Positions 29,431 through 43,600 of a DNA stretch of 64,000 nt are shown in pieces. Position 1 is the first letter of the stretch; the number at the start of each line of letters is the position of its first letter. This DNA is from Labia minor (lineage: Eukaryota > Arthropoda > Insecta > Dermaptera > Spongiphoridae), in NCBI GenBank assembly GCA_963082975.1, contig OY720350.1:2317001-2381000 (forward strand). Direction: 5' to 3'. The position numbers and the translations under genes were made by a program. The notes under the pieces were generated by a model. The model had not been told where the DNA came from, made no database searches, and saw only the letters and a list, made by a program, of their open reading frames with translations.

Positions 29431-32400
29431 CCTTATTCTAAACACGAATCAATTGAAATTTCATCGATATCTCAATTATTTTCGTGGATTTCATAGAAAA
29501 AACGACATTTTTCATTAAAATTTTAGCGAAAATGCTACTTTTTTAAATAGAAATATAAAATTTATGAATTATATATCATTCTAATTTATTTCTTATTCTA
29601 AACACGAATCAATTGAAATTTCATCGATATCTCAATTATTTTCGTGGATTTCATAGAAAAAACGACATTTTTCATTAAAATTTTAGCGAAAATGCTACTT
29701 TTTTAAATAGAAATATAAAATTTATGAATTATATATCATTCTTATTTATTTCTTATTCTAAAAACGAATCAATTCAAATTTCATCGATTTCTCAATTATT
29801 TTCGTGGATTTAATAGAAAAAACTACATTTTTCATTAAAATTTTAGCGAAAATGCTACTTTTTTAAATAGAAATATAAAATTTATGAATTATATATCATT
29901 CTAATTTATTTCTTATTCTAAACACGAATCAATTGAAATTTCATCGATATCTCAATTATTTTCGTGGATTTCATAGAAAAAACGACATTTTTCATTAAAA
30001 TTTTAGCGAAAATGCTACTTTTTTAAATAGAAATATAAAATTTATGAATTATATAACATTCTTATTTATTTCTTATTCTAAACACGAATCAATTGAAATT
30101 TCATCGATATCTCAATTATTTTCGTGGATTTCATAGAAAAAACGACATTTTTCATTAACATTTTAGCGAAAATGCTACTTTTTTAAATAGAAATATAAAA
30201 TTTATGAATTATATAACATTCTTATTTATTTCTTATTCTAAACACGAATCAATTCAAATTTCATCGATTTCTCAATTATTTTCGTGGATTTAATAGAAAA
30301 AACGATATTTTTCATTAAAATTTTAGCGAAAATGCTACTTTTTTAAATAGAAATATAAAATTTATGAATTATATATGATTCTTATTTATTTCTTATTCTA
30401 AACACGAATAAATTGAAATTTCATCGATATCTCAATTATTTTCGTGGATTTCATAGAAAAAACGACATTTTTCATTAAAATTTTAGCGAAAATGCTACTT
30501 TTTTAAATATAAATATAAAATTTATGAATTATATATCATTCTAATTTATTTCTTATTCTAAACACGAATCAATTGAAATTTCATCGATATCTCAATTATT
30601 TTCGTGGATTTCATAGAAAAAACGACATTTTTCATTAAAATTTTAGCGAAAATGCTACTTTTTTAAATAGAAATATAAAATTTATGAATTATATATCATT
30701 CTAATTTATTTCTTATTCTAAACACGAATCAATTGAAATTTCATCGATATCTCAATTATTTTCGTGGATTTCATAGAAAAAACGACATTTTTCATTAAAA
30801 TTTTAGCGAAAATGCTACTTTTTTAAATAGAAATATAAAATTTATGAATTATATAACATTCTTATTTATTTCTTATTCTAAACACGAATCAATTGAAATT
30901 TCATCGATATCTCAATTATTTTCGTGGATTTCATAGAAAAAACGACATTTTTCATTAACATTTTAGCGAAAATGCTACTTTTTTAAATAGAAATATAAAA
31001 TTTATGAATTATATAACATTCTTATTTATTTCTTATTCTAAACACGAATCAATTCAAATTTCATCGATTTCTCAATTATTTTCGTGGATTTAATAGAAAA
31101 AACGATATTTTTCATTAAAATTTTAGCGAAAATGCTACTTTTTTAAATAGAAATATAAAATTTATGAATTATATATGATTCTTATTTATTTCTTATTCTA
31201 AACACGAATAAATTGAAATTTCATCGATATCTCAATTATTTTCGTGGATTTCATAGAAAAAACGACATTTTTCATTAAAATTTTAGCGAAAATGCTACTT
31301 TTTTAAATAGAAATATAAAATTTTAGAATTATATATCATTCTTATTTATTTCTTATTCTAAACACGAATAAATTAAAATTTCATCGATATCTCAATTATT
31401 TTCGTGGATTTCATAGAAAAAACGACATTTTTCATTAAAATTTTAGCGAAAATGCTACTTTTTTAAATAGAAATATAAAAATTATGAATTATATATGATT
31501 CTTATTTATTTCTTATTCTAAACACGAATCAATTGAAATTTCATCGATATCTCAATTATTTTCGTGGATTTCATAGAAAAAACTACATTTTTCATTAAAA
31601 TTTTAGCGAAAATGCTACTTTTTTAAATAGAAATATAAAATTTATGAATTATATATCATTCTAATTTATTTCTTATTCTAAACACGAATCAATTGAAATT
31701 TCATCGATATCTCAATTATTTTCGTGGATTTCATAGAAAAAACGACATTTTTCATTAAAATTTTAGCGAAAATGCTACTTTTTTAAATAGAAATATAAAA
31801 TTTATGAATTATATAACATTCTTATTTATTTCTTATTCTAAACACGAATCAATTGAAATTTCATCGATATCTCAATTATTTTCGTGGATTTCATAGAAAA
31901 AACGACATTTTTCATTAACATTTTAGCGAAAATGCTACTTTTTTAAATAGAAATATAAAATTTATGAATTATATAACATTCTTATTTATTTCTTATTCTA
32001 AACACGAATCAATTCAAATTTCATCGATTTCTCAATTATTTTCGTGGATTTAATAGAAAAAACGATATTTTTCATTAAAATTTTAGCGAAAATGCTACTT
32101 TTTTAAATAGAAATATAAAATTTATGAATTATATATGATTCTTATTTATTTCTTATTCTAAACACGAATAAATTGAAATTTCATCGATATCTCAATTATT
32201 TTCGTGGATTTCATAGAAAAAACGACATTTTTCATTAAAATTTTAGCGAAAATGCTACTTTTTTAAATAGAAATATAAAATTTATGAATTATATATCATT
32301 CTTATTTATTTCTTATTCTAAACACGAATCAATTAACATTTCATCGATATCTCAATTATTTTCGTGGATTTCATAGAAAAAACGACATTTTTCATTAAAA

Positions 32401-33843
32401 TTTTAGCGAAAATGCTACTTTTTTAAATAGAAATATAAAATTTATGAATTATATATCATTCTTATTTATTTCTTATTCTAAACACGAATCAATTGAAATT
32501 TCATCGATATCTCAATTATTTTCGTGGATTTCATAGAAAAAACGACATTTTTCATTAAAATTTTAGCGAAAATGCTACTTTTTTAAATAGAAATATAAAA
32601 TTTATGAATTATATATCATTCTTATTTATTTCTTATTCTAAACACGAATCAATTAAAATTTCATCGATATCTCAATTATTTTCGTGGATTTCATAGAAAA
32701 AACGACATTTTTCATTAAAATTTTAGCGAAAATGCTACTTTTTTAAATAGAAATATAAAATTTATGAATTATATATGATTCTTATTTATTTCTTATTCTA
32801 AACACGAATCAATTGAAATTTCATCGATATCTCAATTATTTTCGTGGATTTCATAGAAAAAACTACATTTTTCATTAAAATTTTAGCGAAAATGCTACTT
32901 TTTTAAATAGAAATATAAAATTTATGAATTATATATCATTCTAATTTATTTCTTATTCTAAACACGAATCAATTGAAATTTCATCGATATCTCAATTATT
33001 TTCGTGGATTTCATAGAAAAAACGACATTTTTCATTAAAATTTTAGCGAAAATGCTACTTTTTTAAATAGAAATATAAAATTTATGAATTATATATCATT
33101 CTAATTTATTTCTTATTCTAAACACGAATCAATTGAAATTTCATCGATATCTCAATTATTTTCGTGGATTTCATAGAAAAAACGACATTTTTCATTAAAA
33201 TATTAGCGAAAATGCTACTTTTTTAAATAGAAATATAAAATTTATGAATTATATAACATTCTTATTTATTTCTTATTCTAAACACGAATCAATTGAAATT
33301 TCATCGATATCTCAATTATTTTCGTGGATTTCATAGAAAAAACGACATTTTTCATTAACATTTTAGCGAAAATGCTACTTTTTTAAATATAAATATAAAA
33401 TTTATGAATTATATATGATTATTATTTATTTCTAATTCTAAACACGAATCAATTGAAATTTCATCGATATCTCAATTATTTTCGTGGATTTCATAGAAAA
33501 AACGAAATTTTTCATTAAAATTTTAGCGAAAATGCTACTTTTTTAAATAGAAATATAAAATTTATGAATTATATAACATTCTTATTTATTTCTTATTCTA
33601 AACACGAATCAATTCAAATTTCATCGATTTCTCAATTATTTTCGTGGATTTAATAGAAAAAACGATATTTTTCATTAAAATTTTAGCGAAAATGCTACTT
33701 TTTTAAATAGAAATATAAAATTTATGAATTATATATGATTCTTATTTATTTCTTATTCTAAACACGAATAAATTGAAATTTCATCGATATCTCAATTATT
33801 TTCGTGGATTTCATAGAAAAAACGACATTTTTCATTAAAATTT

Positions 33844-35630
33844 TATCGAAAATGCTACTTTTTTAAATAGAAATATAAAATTTATGAATTATATATGATT
33901 ATTATTTATTTCTAATTCTAAACACGAATCAATTGAAATTTCATCGATATCTCAATTATTTTCGTGGATTTCATAGAAAAAAGAAATTTTTCATTAAAAT
34001 TTTAGCGAAAATGCGACTTTTTTAAATAGAAATATAAAATTTATGAATTATATAACATTCTTATTTATTTCTTATTCTAAACACGAATCAATTGAAATTT
34101 CATCGATATCTCAATTATTTTCGTGGATTTCATAGAAAAAACGACATTTTTCATTAAAATTTTAGCGAAAATGCTACTTTTTTAAATAGAAATATAAAAT
34201 TTATGAATTATATATCATTCTTATTTATTTCTTATTCTAAACACGAATCAATTAAAATTTCATCGATATCTCAATTATTTTCGTGAATTTCATAGAAAAA
34301 ACGACATTTTTCATTAAAATTTTAGCGAAAATGCTACTTTTTTAAATAGAAATATAAAATTTATGAATTATATATGATTCTTATTTATTTCTTATTCTAA
34401 ACACGAATCAATTGAAATTTCATCGATATCTCAATTATTTTCGTGGATTTCATAGAAAAAACTACATTTTTCATTAAAATTTTAGCGAAAATGCTACTTT
34501 TTTAAATAGAAATATAAAATTTATGAATTATATATCATTCTAATTTATTTCTTATTCTAAACACGAATCAATTGAAATTTCATCGATATCTCAATTATTT
34601 TCGTGGATTTCATAGAAAAAACGACATTTTTCATTAAAATTTTAGCGAAAATGCTACTTTTTTAAATAGAAATATAAAATTTATGAATTATATAACATTC
34701 TTATTTATTTCTTATTCTAAACACGAATCAATTGAAATTTCATCGATATCTCAATTATTTTCGTGGATTTCATAGAAAAAACGACATTTTTCATTAACAT
34801 TTTAGCGAAAATGCTACTTTTTTAAATAGAAATATAAAATTTATGAATTATATAACATTCTTATTTATTTCTTATTCTAAACACGAATCAATTCAAATTT
34901 CATCGATTTCTCAATTATTTTCGTGGATTTAATAGAAAAAACGATATTTTTCATTAAAATTTTAGCGAAAATGCTACTTTTTTAAATAGAAATATAAAAT
35001 TTATGAATTATATATGATTCTTATTTATTTCTTATTCTAAACACGAATAAATTGAAATTTCATCGATATCTCAATTATTTTCGTGGATTTCATAGAAAAA
35101 ACGACATTTTTCATTAAAATTTTAGCGAAAATGCTACTTTTTTAAATAGAAATATAAAATTTATGAATTATATATCATTCTTATTTATTTCTTATTCTAA
35201 ACACGAATCAATTAACATTTCATCGATATCTCAATTATTTTCGTGGATTTCATAGAAAAAACGACATTTTTCATTAAAATTTTAGCGAAAATGCTACTTT
35301 TTTAAATAGAAATATAAAATTTATGAATTATATATCATTCTTATTTATTTCTTATTCTAAACACGAATCAATTGAAATTTCATCGATATCTCAATTATTT
35401 TCGTGGATTTCATAAAAAACGACATTTTTCATTAAAATTTTAGCGAAAATGCTACTTTTTTAAATAGAAATATAAAATTTATGAATTATATATCATTCTT
35501 ATTTATTTCTTATTCTAAACACGAATCAATTAAAATTTCATCGATATCTCAATTATTTTCGTGGATTTCATAGAAAAAACGACATTTTTCATTAAAATTT
35601 TAGCGAAAATGCTACTTTTTTAAATAGAAA
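33844..35630 (+). repeat. Eleven-monomer module with paired deletions, copy 5 of 5
   Basis: The deletions lie at 33972 and 35411. A sixth, left-truncated copy can be traced to 43.6-44.9 kb, where CATAAAAAAC recurs at 44530 at an offset of 9119 bp. In that copy three monomers (about 35820-36299) are missing, so the offset changes to 8639 bp and stays there to about 39000/47640. Confidence 0.84.
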
Positions 35631-37399
35631 TATAAAATTTATGAATTATATATGATTCTTATTTATTTCTTATTCTAAACACGAATCAATTGAAATTTCA
35701 TCGATATCTCAATTATTTTCGTGGATTTCATAGAAAAAACGAAATTTTTCATTAAAATTTTAGCGAAAATGCTACTTTTTTAAATAGAAATATAAAATTT
35801 ATGAATTATATATCATTCTAATTTATTTCTTATTCTAAACACGAATCAATTGAAATTTCATCGATATCTCAATTATTTTCGTGGATTTCATAGAAAAAAC
35901 GACATTTTTCATTAAAATTTTAGCGAAAATGCTACTTTTTTAAATAGAAATATAAAATTTATGAATTATATATCATTCTTATTTATTTCTTATTCTAAAC
36001 ACGAATCAATTAAAATTTCATCGATATCTCAATTATTTTCGTGGATTTCATAGAAAAAACGACATTTTTCATTAAAATTTTAGCGAAAATGCTACTTTTT
36101 TAAATAGAAATATAAAATTTATGAATTATATATGATTCTTATTTATTTCTTATTCTAAACACGAATCAATTGAAATTTCATCGATATCTCAATTATTTTC
36201 GTGGATTTCATAGAAAAAACTACATTTTTCATTAAAATTTTAGCGAAAATGCTACTTTTTTAAATAGAAATATAAAATTTATGAATTATATATCATTCTA
36301 ATTTATTTCTTATTCTAAACACGAATCAATTGAAATTGCATCGATATCTCAATTATTTTCGTGGATTTCATAGAAAAAACGACATTTTTCATTAATATTT
36401 TAGCGAAAATGCTACTTTTTTAAATAGAAATATAAAATTTATGAATTATATAACATTCTTATTTATTTCTTATTCTAAACACGAATCAATTGAAATTTCA
36501 TCGATATCTCAATTATTTTCGTGGATTTCATAGAAAAAACGACATTTTTCATTAACATTTTAGCGAAAATGCTACTTTTTTAAATAGAAATATAAAATTT
36601 AAAAATTATATATGATTATTATTTATTTCTAATTCTAAACACGAATCAATTGAAATTTCATCGATATCTCAATTATTTTCGTGGATTTCATAGAAAAAAC
36701 GAAATTTTTCATTAAAATTTTAGCGAAAATGCTACTTTTTTAAATAGAAATATAAAATTTATGAATTATATAACATTCTTATTTATTTCTTATTCTAAAC
36801 ACGAATCAATTCAAATTTCATCGATTTCTCAATTATTTTCGTGGATTTAATAGAAAAAACGATATTTTTCATTAAAATTTTAGCGAAAATGCTACTTTTT
36901 TAAATAGAAATATAAAATTTATGAATTATATATGATTCTTATTTATTTCTTATTCTAAACACGAATAAATTGAAATTTCATCGATATCTCAATTATTTTC
37001 GTGGATTTCATAGAAGAAACTACATTTTTCATTAAAATTTTATCGAAAATGCTACTTTTTTAAATAGAAATATAAAATTTATGAATTATATATGATTATT
37101 ATTTATTTCTAATTCTAAACACGAATCAATTGAAATTTCATCGATATCTCAATTATTTTCGTGGATTTCATAGAAAAAACGAAATTTTTCATTAAAATTT
37201 TAGCGAAAATGCGACTTTTTTAAATAGAAATATAAAATTTATGAATTATATAACATTCTTATTTATTTCTTATTCTAAACACGAATCAATTGAAATTTCA
37301 TCGATATCTCAATTATTTTCGTGGATTTCATAGAAAAAACGACATTTTTCATTAAAATTTTAGCGAAAATGCGACTTTTTTAAATAGAAATATAAAATT

Positions 37400-39000
37400 T
37401 ATGAATTATATATGATTCTTATTTATTTCTTATTCTAAACACGAATAAATTGAAATTTCATCGATATCTCAATTATTTTCGTGGATTTCATAGAAAAAAG
37501 ACATTTTTCATTAAAATTTTAGCGAAAATGCTACTTTTTTAAATAGAAATATAAAATTTATGAATTATATATGATTCTTATTTATTTCTTATTCTAAACA
37601 CGAATCAATTGAAATTTCATCGATATCTCAATTATTTTCGTCGATTTCATAGAAAAAACGACATTTTTCATTAAAATTTTAGCGAAAATGCTACTTTTTT
37701 AAATAGAAATATAAAATTTATGAATTATATATGATTCTTATTTATTTCTTATTCTAAACTCGAATAAATTCAAATTTCATCGATATCTCAATTATTTTCG
37801 TGGATTTCATAGAAAAAACGAAATTTTTCATTAAAATTTTAGCGAAAATGCTACTTTTTTAAATAGAAATATAAAATTTATGAATTATATATCATTCTTA
37901 TTTATTTCTTATTCTAAACACGAATCAATTCAAATTTCATCGATTTCTCAATTATTTTCGTGGATTTAATAGAAAAAACGATATTTTTCATTAAAATTTT
38001 AGCGAAAATGCTACTTTTTTAAATAGAAATATAAAATTTATGAATTATATATGATTCTTATTTATTTCTTATTCTAAACACGAATAAATTGAAATTTCAT
38101 CGATATCTCAATTATTTTCGTGGATTTCATAGAAAAAACGACATTTTTAATTAAAATTTTAGCGAAAATGCTACTTTTTTAAATAGAAATATAAAATTTA
38201 TTAATTCTATATCATTCTTATTTATTTCTTATTCTAAACACGAATCAATTGAACTTTCATCGATATCTCAATTATTTTCGTGGATTTCATAGAAAAAACG
38301 ACATTTTTCATTAAAATTTTAGCGAAAATGCTACTTTTTTAAATAGAAATATAAAATTTATGAATTATATATCATTCTTATTTATTTCTTATTCTAAACA
38401 CGAATCATTTAAAATTTCATCGATATCTCAATTATTTTCGTGGATTTCATAGAAAAAACGACATTTTTCATTAAAATTTTAGCGAAAATGCTACTTTTTT
38501 AAATAGAAATATAAAATTTATGAATTATATATGATTCTTATTTATTTCTTATTCTAAACACGAATCAATTGAAATTTCATCGATATCTCAATTATTTTCG
38601 TGGATTTCATAGAAAAAACGACATTTTTCATTAAAATTTTAGCGAAAATGCTACTTTTTTAAATAGAAATATAAAATTTATGAATTATATATGATTCTTA
38701 TTTATTTCTTATTCTAAACACGAATAAATTCAAATTTCATCGATATCTCAATTATTTTCGTGGATTTCATAGAAAAAACGACATTTTTCATTAAAATTTT
38801 AGCGAAAATGCTACTTTTTTAAATAGAAATATAAAATTTATGAATTATATATGATTCTTATTTATTTCTTATTCTAAACACGAATCAATTGAAATTTCAT
38901 CGATATCTCAATTATTTTCGTGGATTTCATAGAAAAAACGACATTTTTCATTAAAATTTTAGCGAAAATGCTACTTTTTTAAATAGAAATATAAAATTTA
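37400..39000 (+). repeat. Block duplicated at 46.0-47.6 kb (offset 8639 bp)
   Basis: Shared private variants are the missing C in CATAGAAAAAAGACATTTT (37489/46128), TTTTCGTCGATTTC (37641/46280), TAAACTCGAATAAATTC, ATTTTTAATTAAAA, TTAATTCTATATC and GAACTTTCATC. One later change separates the copies: AATCATTTAAAA near 38405 against AATCAATTAAAA near 47044. Homology ends near 39000, where monomer order differs. Confidence 0.83.
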
Positions 39001-40619
39001 TGAATTATATATGATTCTTATTTATTTCTTATTCTAAACACGAATCAATTCAAATTTCATCGATTTCTCAATTATTTTCGTGGATTTCATAGAAAAAACG
39101 ACATTTTTCATTAAAATTTTAGCCAAAATGCTACTTTTTTAAATAGAAATATAAAATTTATGAATTATATATGATTCTTATTTATTTCTTATTCTAAACA
39201 CGAATAAATTCAAATTTCATCGATATCTCAATTATTTTCGTGGATTTCATAGAAAAAACGACATTTTTCATTAAAATTTTAGCGAAAATGCTACTTTTTT
39301 AAATAGAAATATAAAATTTATGAATTATATATCATTCTTATTTATTTCTTATTCTAAACACGAATCAATTAAAATTTCATCGATATCTCAATTATTTTCG
39401 TGGATTTCATAGAAAAAACGACATTTTTCATTAAAATTTTAGCGAAAATGCTACTTTTTTAAATAGAAATATAAAATTTATTAATTATATATCATTCTTA
39501 TTTATTTCTTATTCTAAACACGAATCAATTGAAATTTCATCGATATCTCAATTATTTTCGTGGATTTCATAGAAAAAACGACATTTTTCATTAAAATTTT
39601 AGCGAAAATGCTACTTTTTTAAATAGAAATATAAAATTTATGAATTATATATGATTCTTATTTATTTCTTATTCTAAACACGAATAAATTCAAATTTCAT
39701 CGATATCTCAATTATTTTCGTGGATTTCATAGAAAAAACGACATTTTTCATTAAAATTTTAGCGAAAATGCTACTTTTTTAAATAGAAATATAAAATTTA
39801 TGAATTATATATGATTCTTATTTATTTCTTATTCTAAACACGAATCAATTGAAATTTCATCGATATCTCAATTATTTTCGTGGATTTCATAGAAAAAACG
39901 ACATTTTTCATTAAAATTTTAGCGAAAATGCTACTTTTTTAAATAGAAATATAAAATTTATGAATTATATATGATTCTTATTTATTTCTTATTCTAAACA
40001 CGAATCAATTCAAATTTCATCGATTTCTCAATTATTTTCGTGGATTTCATAGAAAAAACGACATTTTTCATTAAAATTTTAGCCAAAATGCTACTTTTTT
40101 AAATAGAAATATAAAATTTATGAATTATATATGATTCTTATTTATTTCTTATTCTAAACACGAATAAATTCAAATTTCATCGATATCTCAATTATTTTCG
40201 TGGATTTCATAGAAAAAACGACATTTTTCATTAAAATTTTAGCGAAAATGCTACTTTTTTAAATAGAAATATAAAATTTATGAATTATATATCATTCTTA
40301 TTTATTTCTTATTCTAAACACGAATCAATTAAAATTTCATCGATATCTCAATTATTTTCGTGGATTTCATAGAAAAAACGACATTTTTCATTAAAATTTT
40401 AGCGAAAATGCTACTTTTTTAAATAGAAATATAAAATTTATTAATTATATATCATTCTTATTTATTTCTTATTCTAAACACGAATCAATTGAAATTTCAT
40501 CGATATCTCAATTATTTTCGTGGATTTCATAGAAAAAACGACATTTTTCATTAAAATTTTAGCGAAAATGCTACTTTTTTAAATAGAAATATAAAATTTA
40601 TGAATTATATATCATTCTT
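38700..40619 (+). repeat. Hexameric higher-order repeat, 960 bp, two tandem copies
   Basis: Six monomer types repeat twice in the order B-A-C-B-D-E. B has AATAAATTCAAA; A has AATTGAAA after GATTCTT; C has AATTCAAA, GATTTCTC and TAGCCAAAATG; D has AATTAAAA; E begins TTAATTATATATC. TAGCCAAAATG lies near 39121 and 40081, and TTAATTATAT at 39481 and 40441, each exactly 960 bp apart. Rearranged versions of this order continue to the end of the array, with similar runs near 41.2, 42.8, 48 and 50 kb. Confidence 0.86.
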
Positions 40620-43600
40620 ATTTATTTCTTATTCTAAACACGAATCAATTAAAATTTCATCGATATCTCAATTATTTTCGTGGATTTCATAGAAAAAACG
40701 ACATTTTTCATTAAAATTTTAGCGAAAATGCTACTTTTTTAAATAGAAATATAAAATTTATGAATTATATATGATTCTTATTTATTTCTTATTCTAAACA
40801 CGAATCAATTGAAATTTCATCGATATCTCAATTATTTTCGTGGATTTCATAGAAAAAACGACATTTTTCATTAAAATTTTAGCGAAAATGCTACTTTTTT
40901 AAATAGAAATATAAAATTTATGAATTATATATGATTCTTATTTATTTCTTATTCTAAACACGAATAAATTCAAATTTCATCGATATCTCAATTATTTTCG
41001 TGGATTTCATAGAAAAAACGACATTTTTCATTAAAATTTTAGCGAAAATGCTACTTTTTTAAATAGAAATATAAAATTTATGAATTATATATGATTCTTA
41101 TTTATTTCTTATTCTAAACACGAATCAATTGAAATTTCATCGATATCTCAATTATTTTCGTGGATTTCATAGAAAAAACGACATTTTTCATTAAAATTTT
41201 AGCGAAAATGCTACTTTTTTAAATAGAAATATAAAATTTATGAATTATATATGATTCTTATTTATTTCTTATTCTAAACACGAATCAATTGAAATTTCAT
41301 CGATTTCTCAATTATTTTCGTGGATTTCATAGAAAAAACGACATTTTTCATTAAAATTTTAGCCAAAATGCTACTTTTTTAAATAGAAATATAAAATTTA
41401 TGAATTATATATGATTCTTATTTATTTCTTATTCTAAACACGAATAAATTCAAATTTCATCGATATCTCAATTATTTTCGTGGATTTCATAGAAAAAACG
41501 ACATTTTTCATTAAAATTTTAGCGAAAATGCTACTTTTTTAAATAGAAATATAAAATTTATGAATTATATATCATTCTTATTTATTTCTTATTCTAAACA
41601 CGAATCAATTAAAATTTCATCGATATCTCAATTATTTTCGTGGATTTCATAGAAAAAACGACATTTTTCATTAAAATTTTAGCGAAAATGCTACTTTTTT
41701 AAATAGAAATATAAAATTTATGAATTATATAACATTCTTATTTATTTCTTATTCTAAACACGAATCAATTAAAATTTCATCGATATCTCAATTATTTTCG
41801 TGGATTTCATAGAAAAAACGACATTTTTCATTAAAATTTTAGCGAAAATGCTACTTTTTTAAATAGAAATATAAAATTTATGAATTATATATGATTCTTA
41901 TTTATTTCTTATTCTAAACACGAATCAATTGAAATTTCATCGATATCTCAATTATTTTCGTGGATTTCATAGAAAAAACGACATTTTTCATTAAAATTTT
42001 AGCGAAAATGCTACTTTTTTAAATAGAAATATAAAATTTATGAATTATATATGATTCTTATTTATTTCTTATTCTAAACACGAATAAATTCAAATTTCAT
42101 CGATATCTCAATTATTTTCGTGGATTTCATAGAAAAAAACGACATTTTTCATTAAAATTTTAGCGAAAATGCTACTTTTTTAAATAGAAATATAAAATTT
42201 ATGAATTATATATGATTCTTATTTATTTCTTATTCTAAACACGAATCAATTGAAATTTCATCGATATCTCAATTATTTTCGTGGATTCATAGAAAAAACG
42301 ACATTTTTCATTAAAATTTTAGCGAAAATGCTACTTTTTTAAATAGAAATATAAAATTTATGAATTATATATGATTCTTATTTATTTCTTATTCTAAACA
42401 CGAATCAATTGAAATTTCATCGATATCTCAATTATTTTCGTGGATTTCATAGAAAAAACGACATTTTTCATTAAAATTTTAGCGAAAATGCTACTTTTTT
42501 AAATAGAAATATAAAATTTATGAATTATATATGATTCTTATTTATTTCTTATTCTAAACACGAATAAATTCAAATTTCATCGATATCTCAATTATTTTCG
42601 TGGATTTCATAGAAAAAACGACATTTTTCATTAAAATTTTAGCCAAAATGCTACTTTTTTAAATAGAAATATAAAATTTATGAATTATATATGATTCTTA
42701 TTTATTTCTTATTCTAAACACGAATCAATTGAAATTTCATCGATATCTCAATTATTTTCGTGGATTTCATAGAAAAAACGACATTTTTCATTAAAATTTT
42801 AGCGAAAATGCTACTTTTTTAAATAGAAATATAAAATTTATGAATTATATATGATTCTTATTTATTTCTTATTCTAAACACGAATCAATTCAAATTTCAT
42901 CGATTTCTCAATTATTTTCGTGGATTTCATAGAAAAAACGACATTTTTCATTAAAATTTTAGCCAAAATGCTACTTTTTTAAATAGAAATATAAAATTTA
43001 TGAATTATATATGATTCTTATTTATTTCTTATTCTAAACACGAATAAATTCAAATTTCATCGATATCTCAATTATTTTCGTGGATTTCATAGAAAAAAAC
43101 GACATTTTTCATTAAAATTTTAGCGAAAATGCTACTTTTTTAAATAGAAATATAAAATTTATGAATTATATATCATTCTTATTTATTTCTTATTCTAAAC
43201 ACGAATCAATTAAAATTTCATCGATATCTCAATTATTTTCGTGGATTTCATAGAAAAAACGACATTTTTCATTAAAATTTTTGCGAAAATGCTACTTTTT
43301 TAAATAGAAATATAAAATTTATGAATTATATATGATTCTTATTTATTTCTTATTCTAAACACGAATCAATTGAAATTTCATCGATATCTCAATTATTTTC
43401 GTGGATTTCATAGAAAAAACGACATTTTTCATTAAAATTTTAGCGAAAATGCTACTTTTTTTAAATAGAAATATAAAATTTATGAATTATATATGATTCT
43501 TATTTATTTCTTATTCTAAACACGAATAAATTCAAATTTCATCGATATCTCAATTATTTTCGTGGATTTCATAGAAAAAACGACATTTTTCATTAAAATT

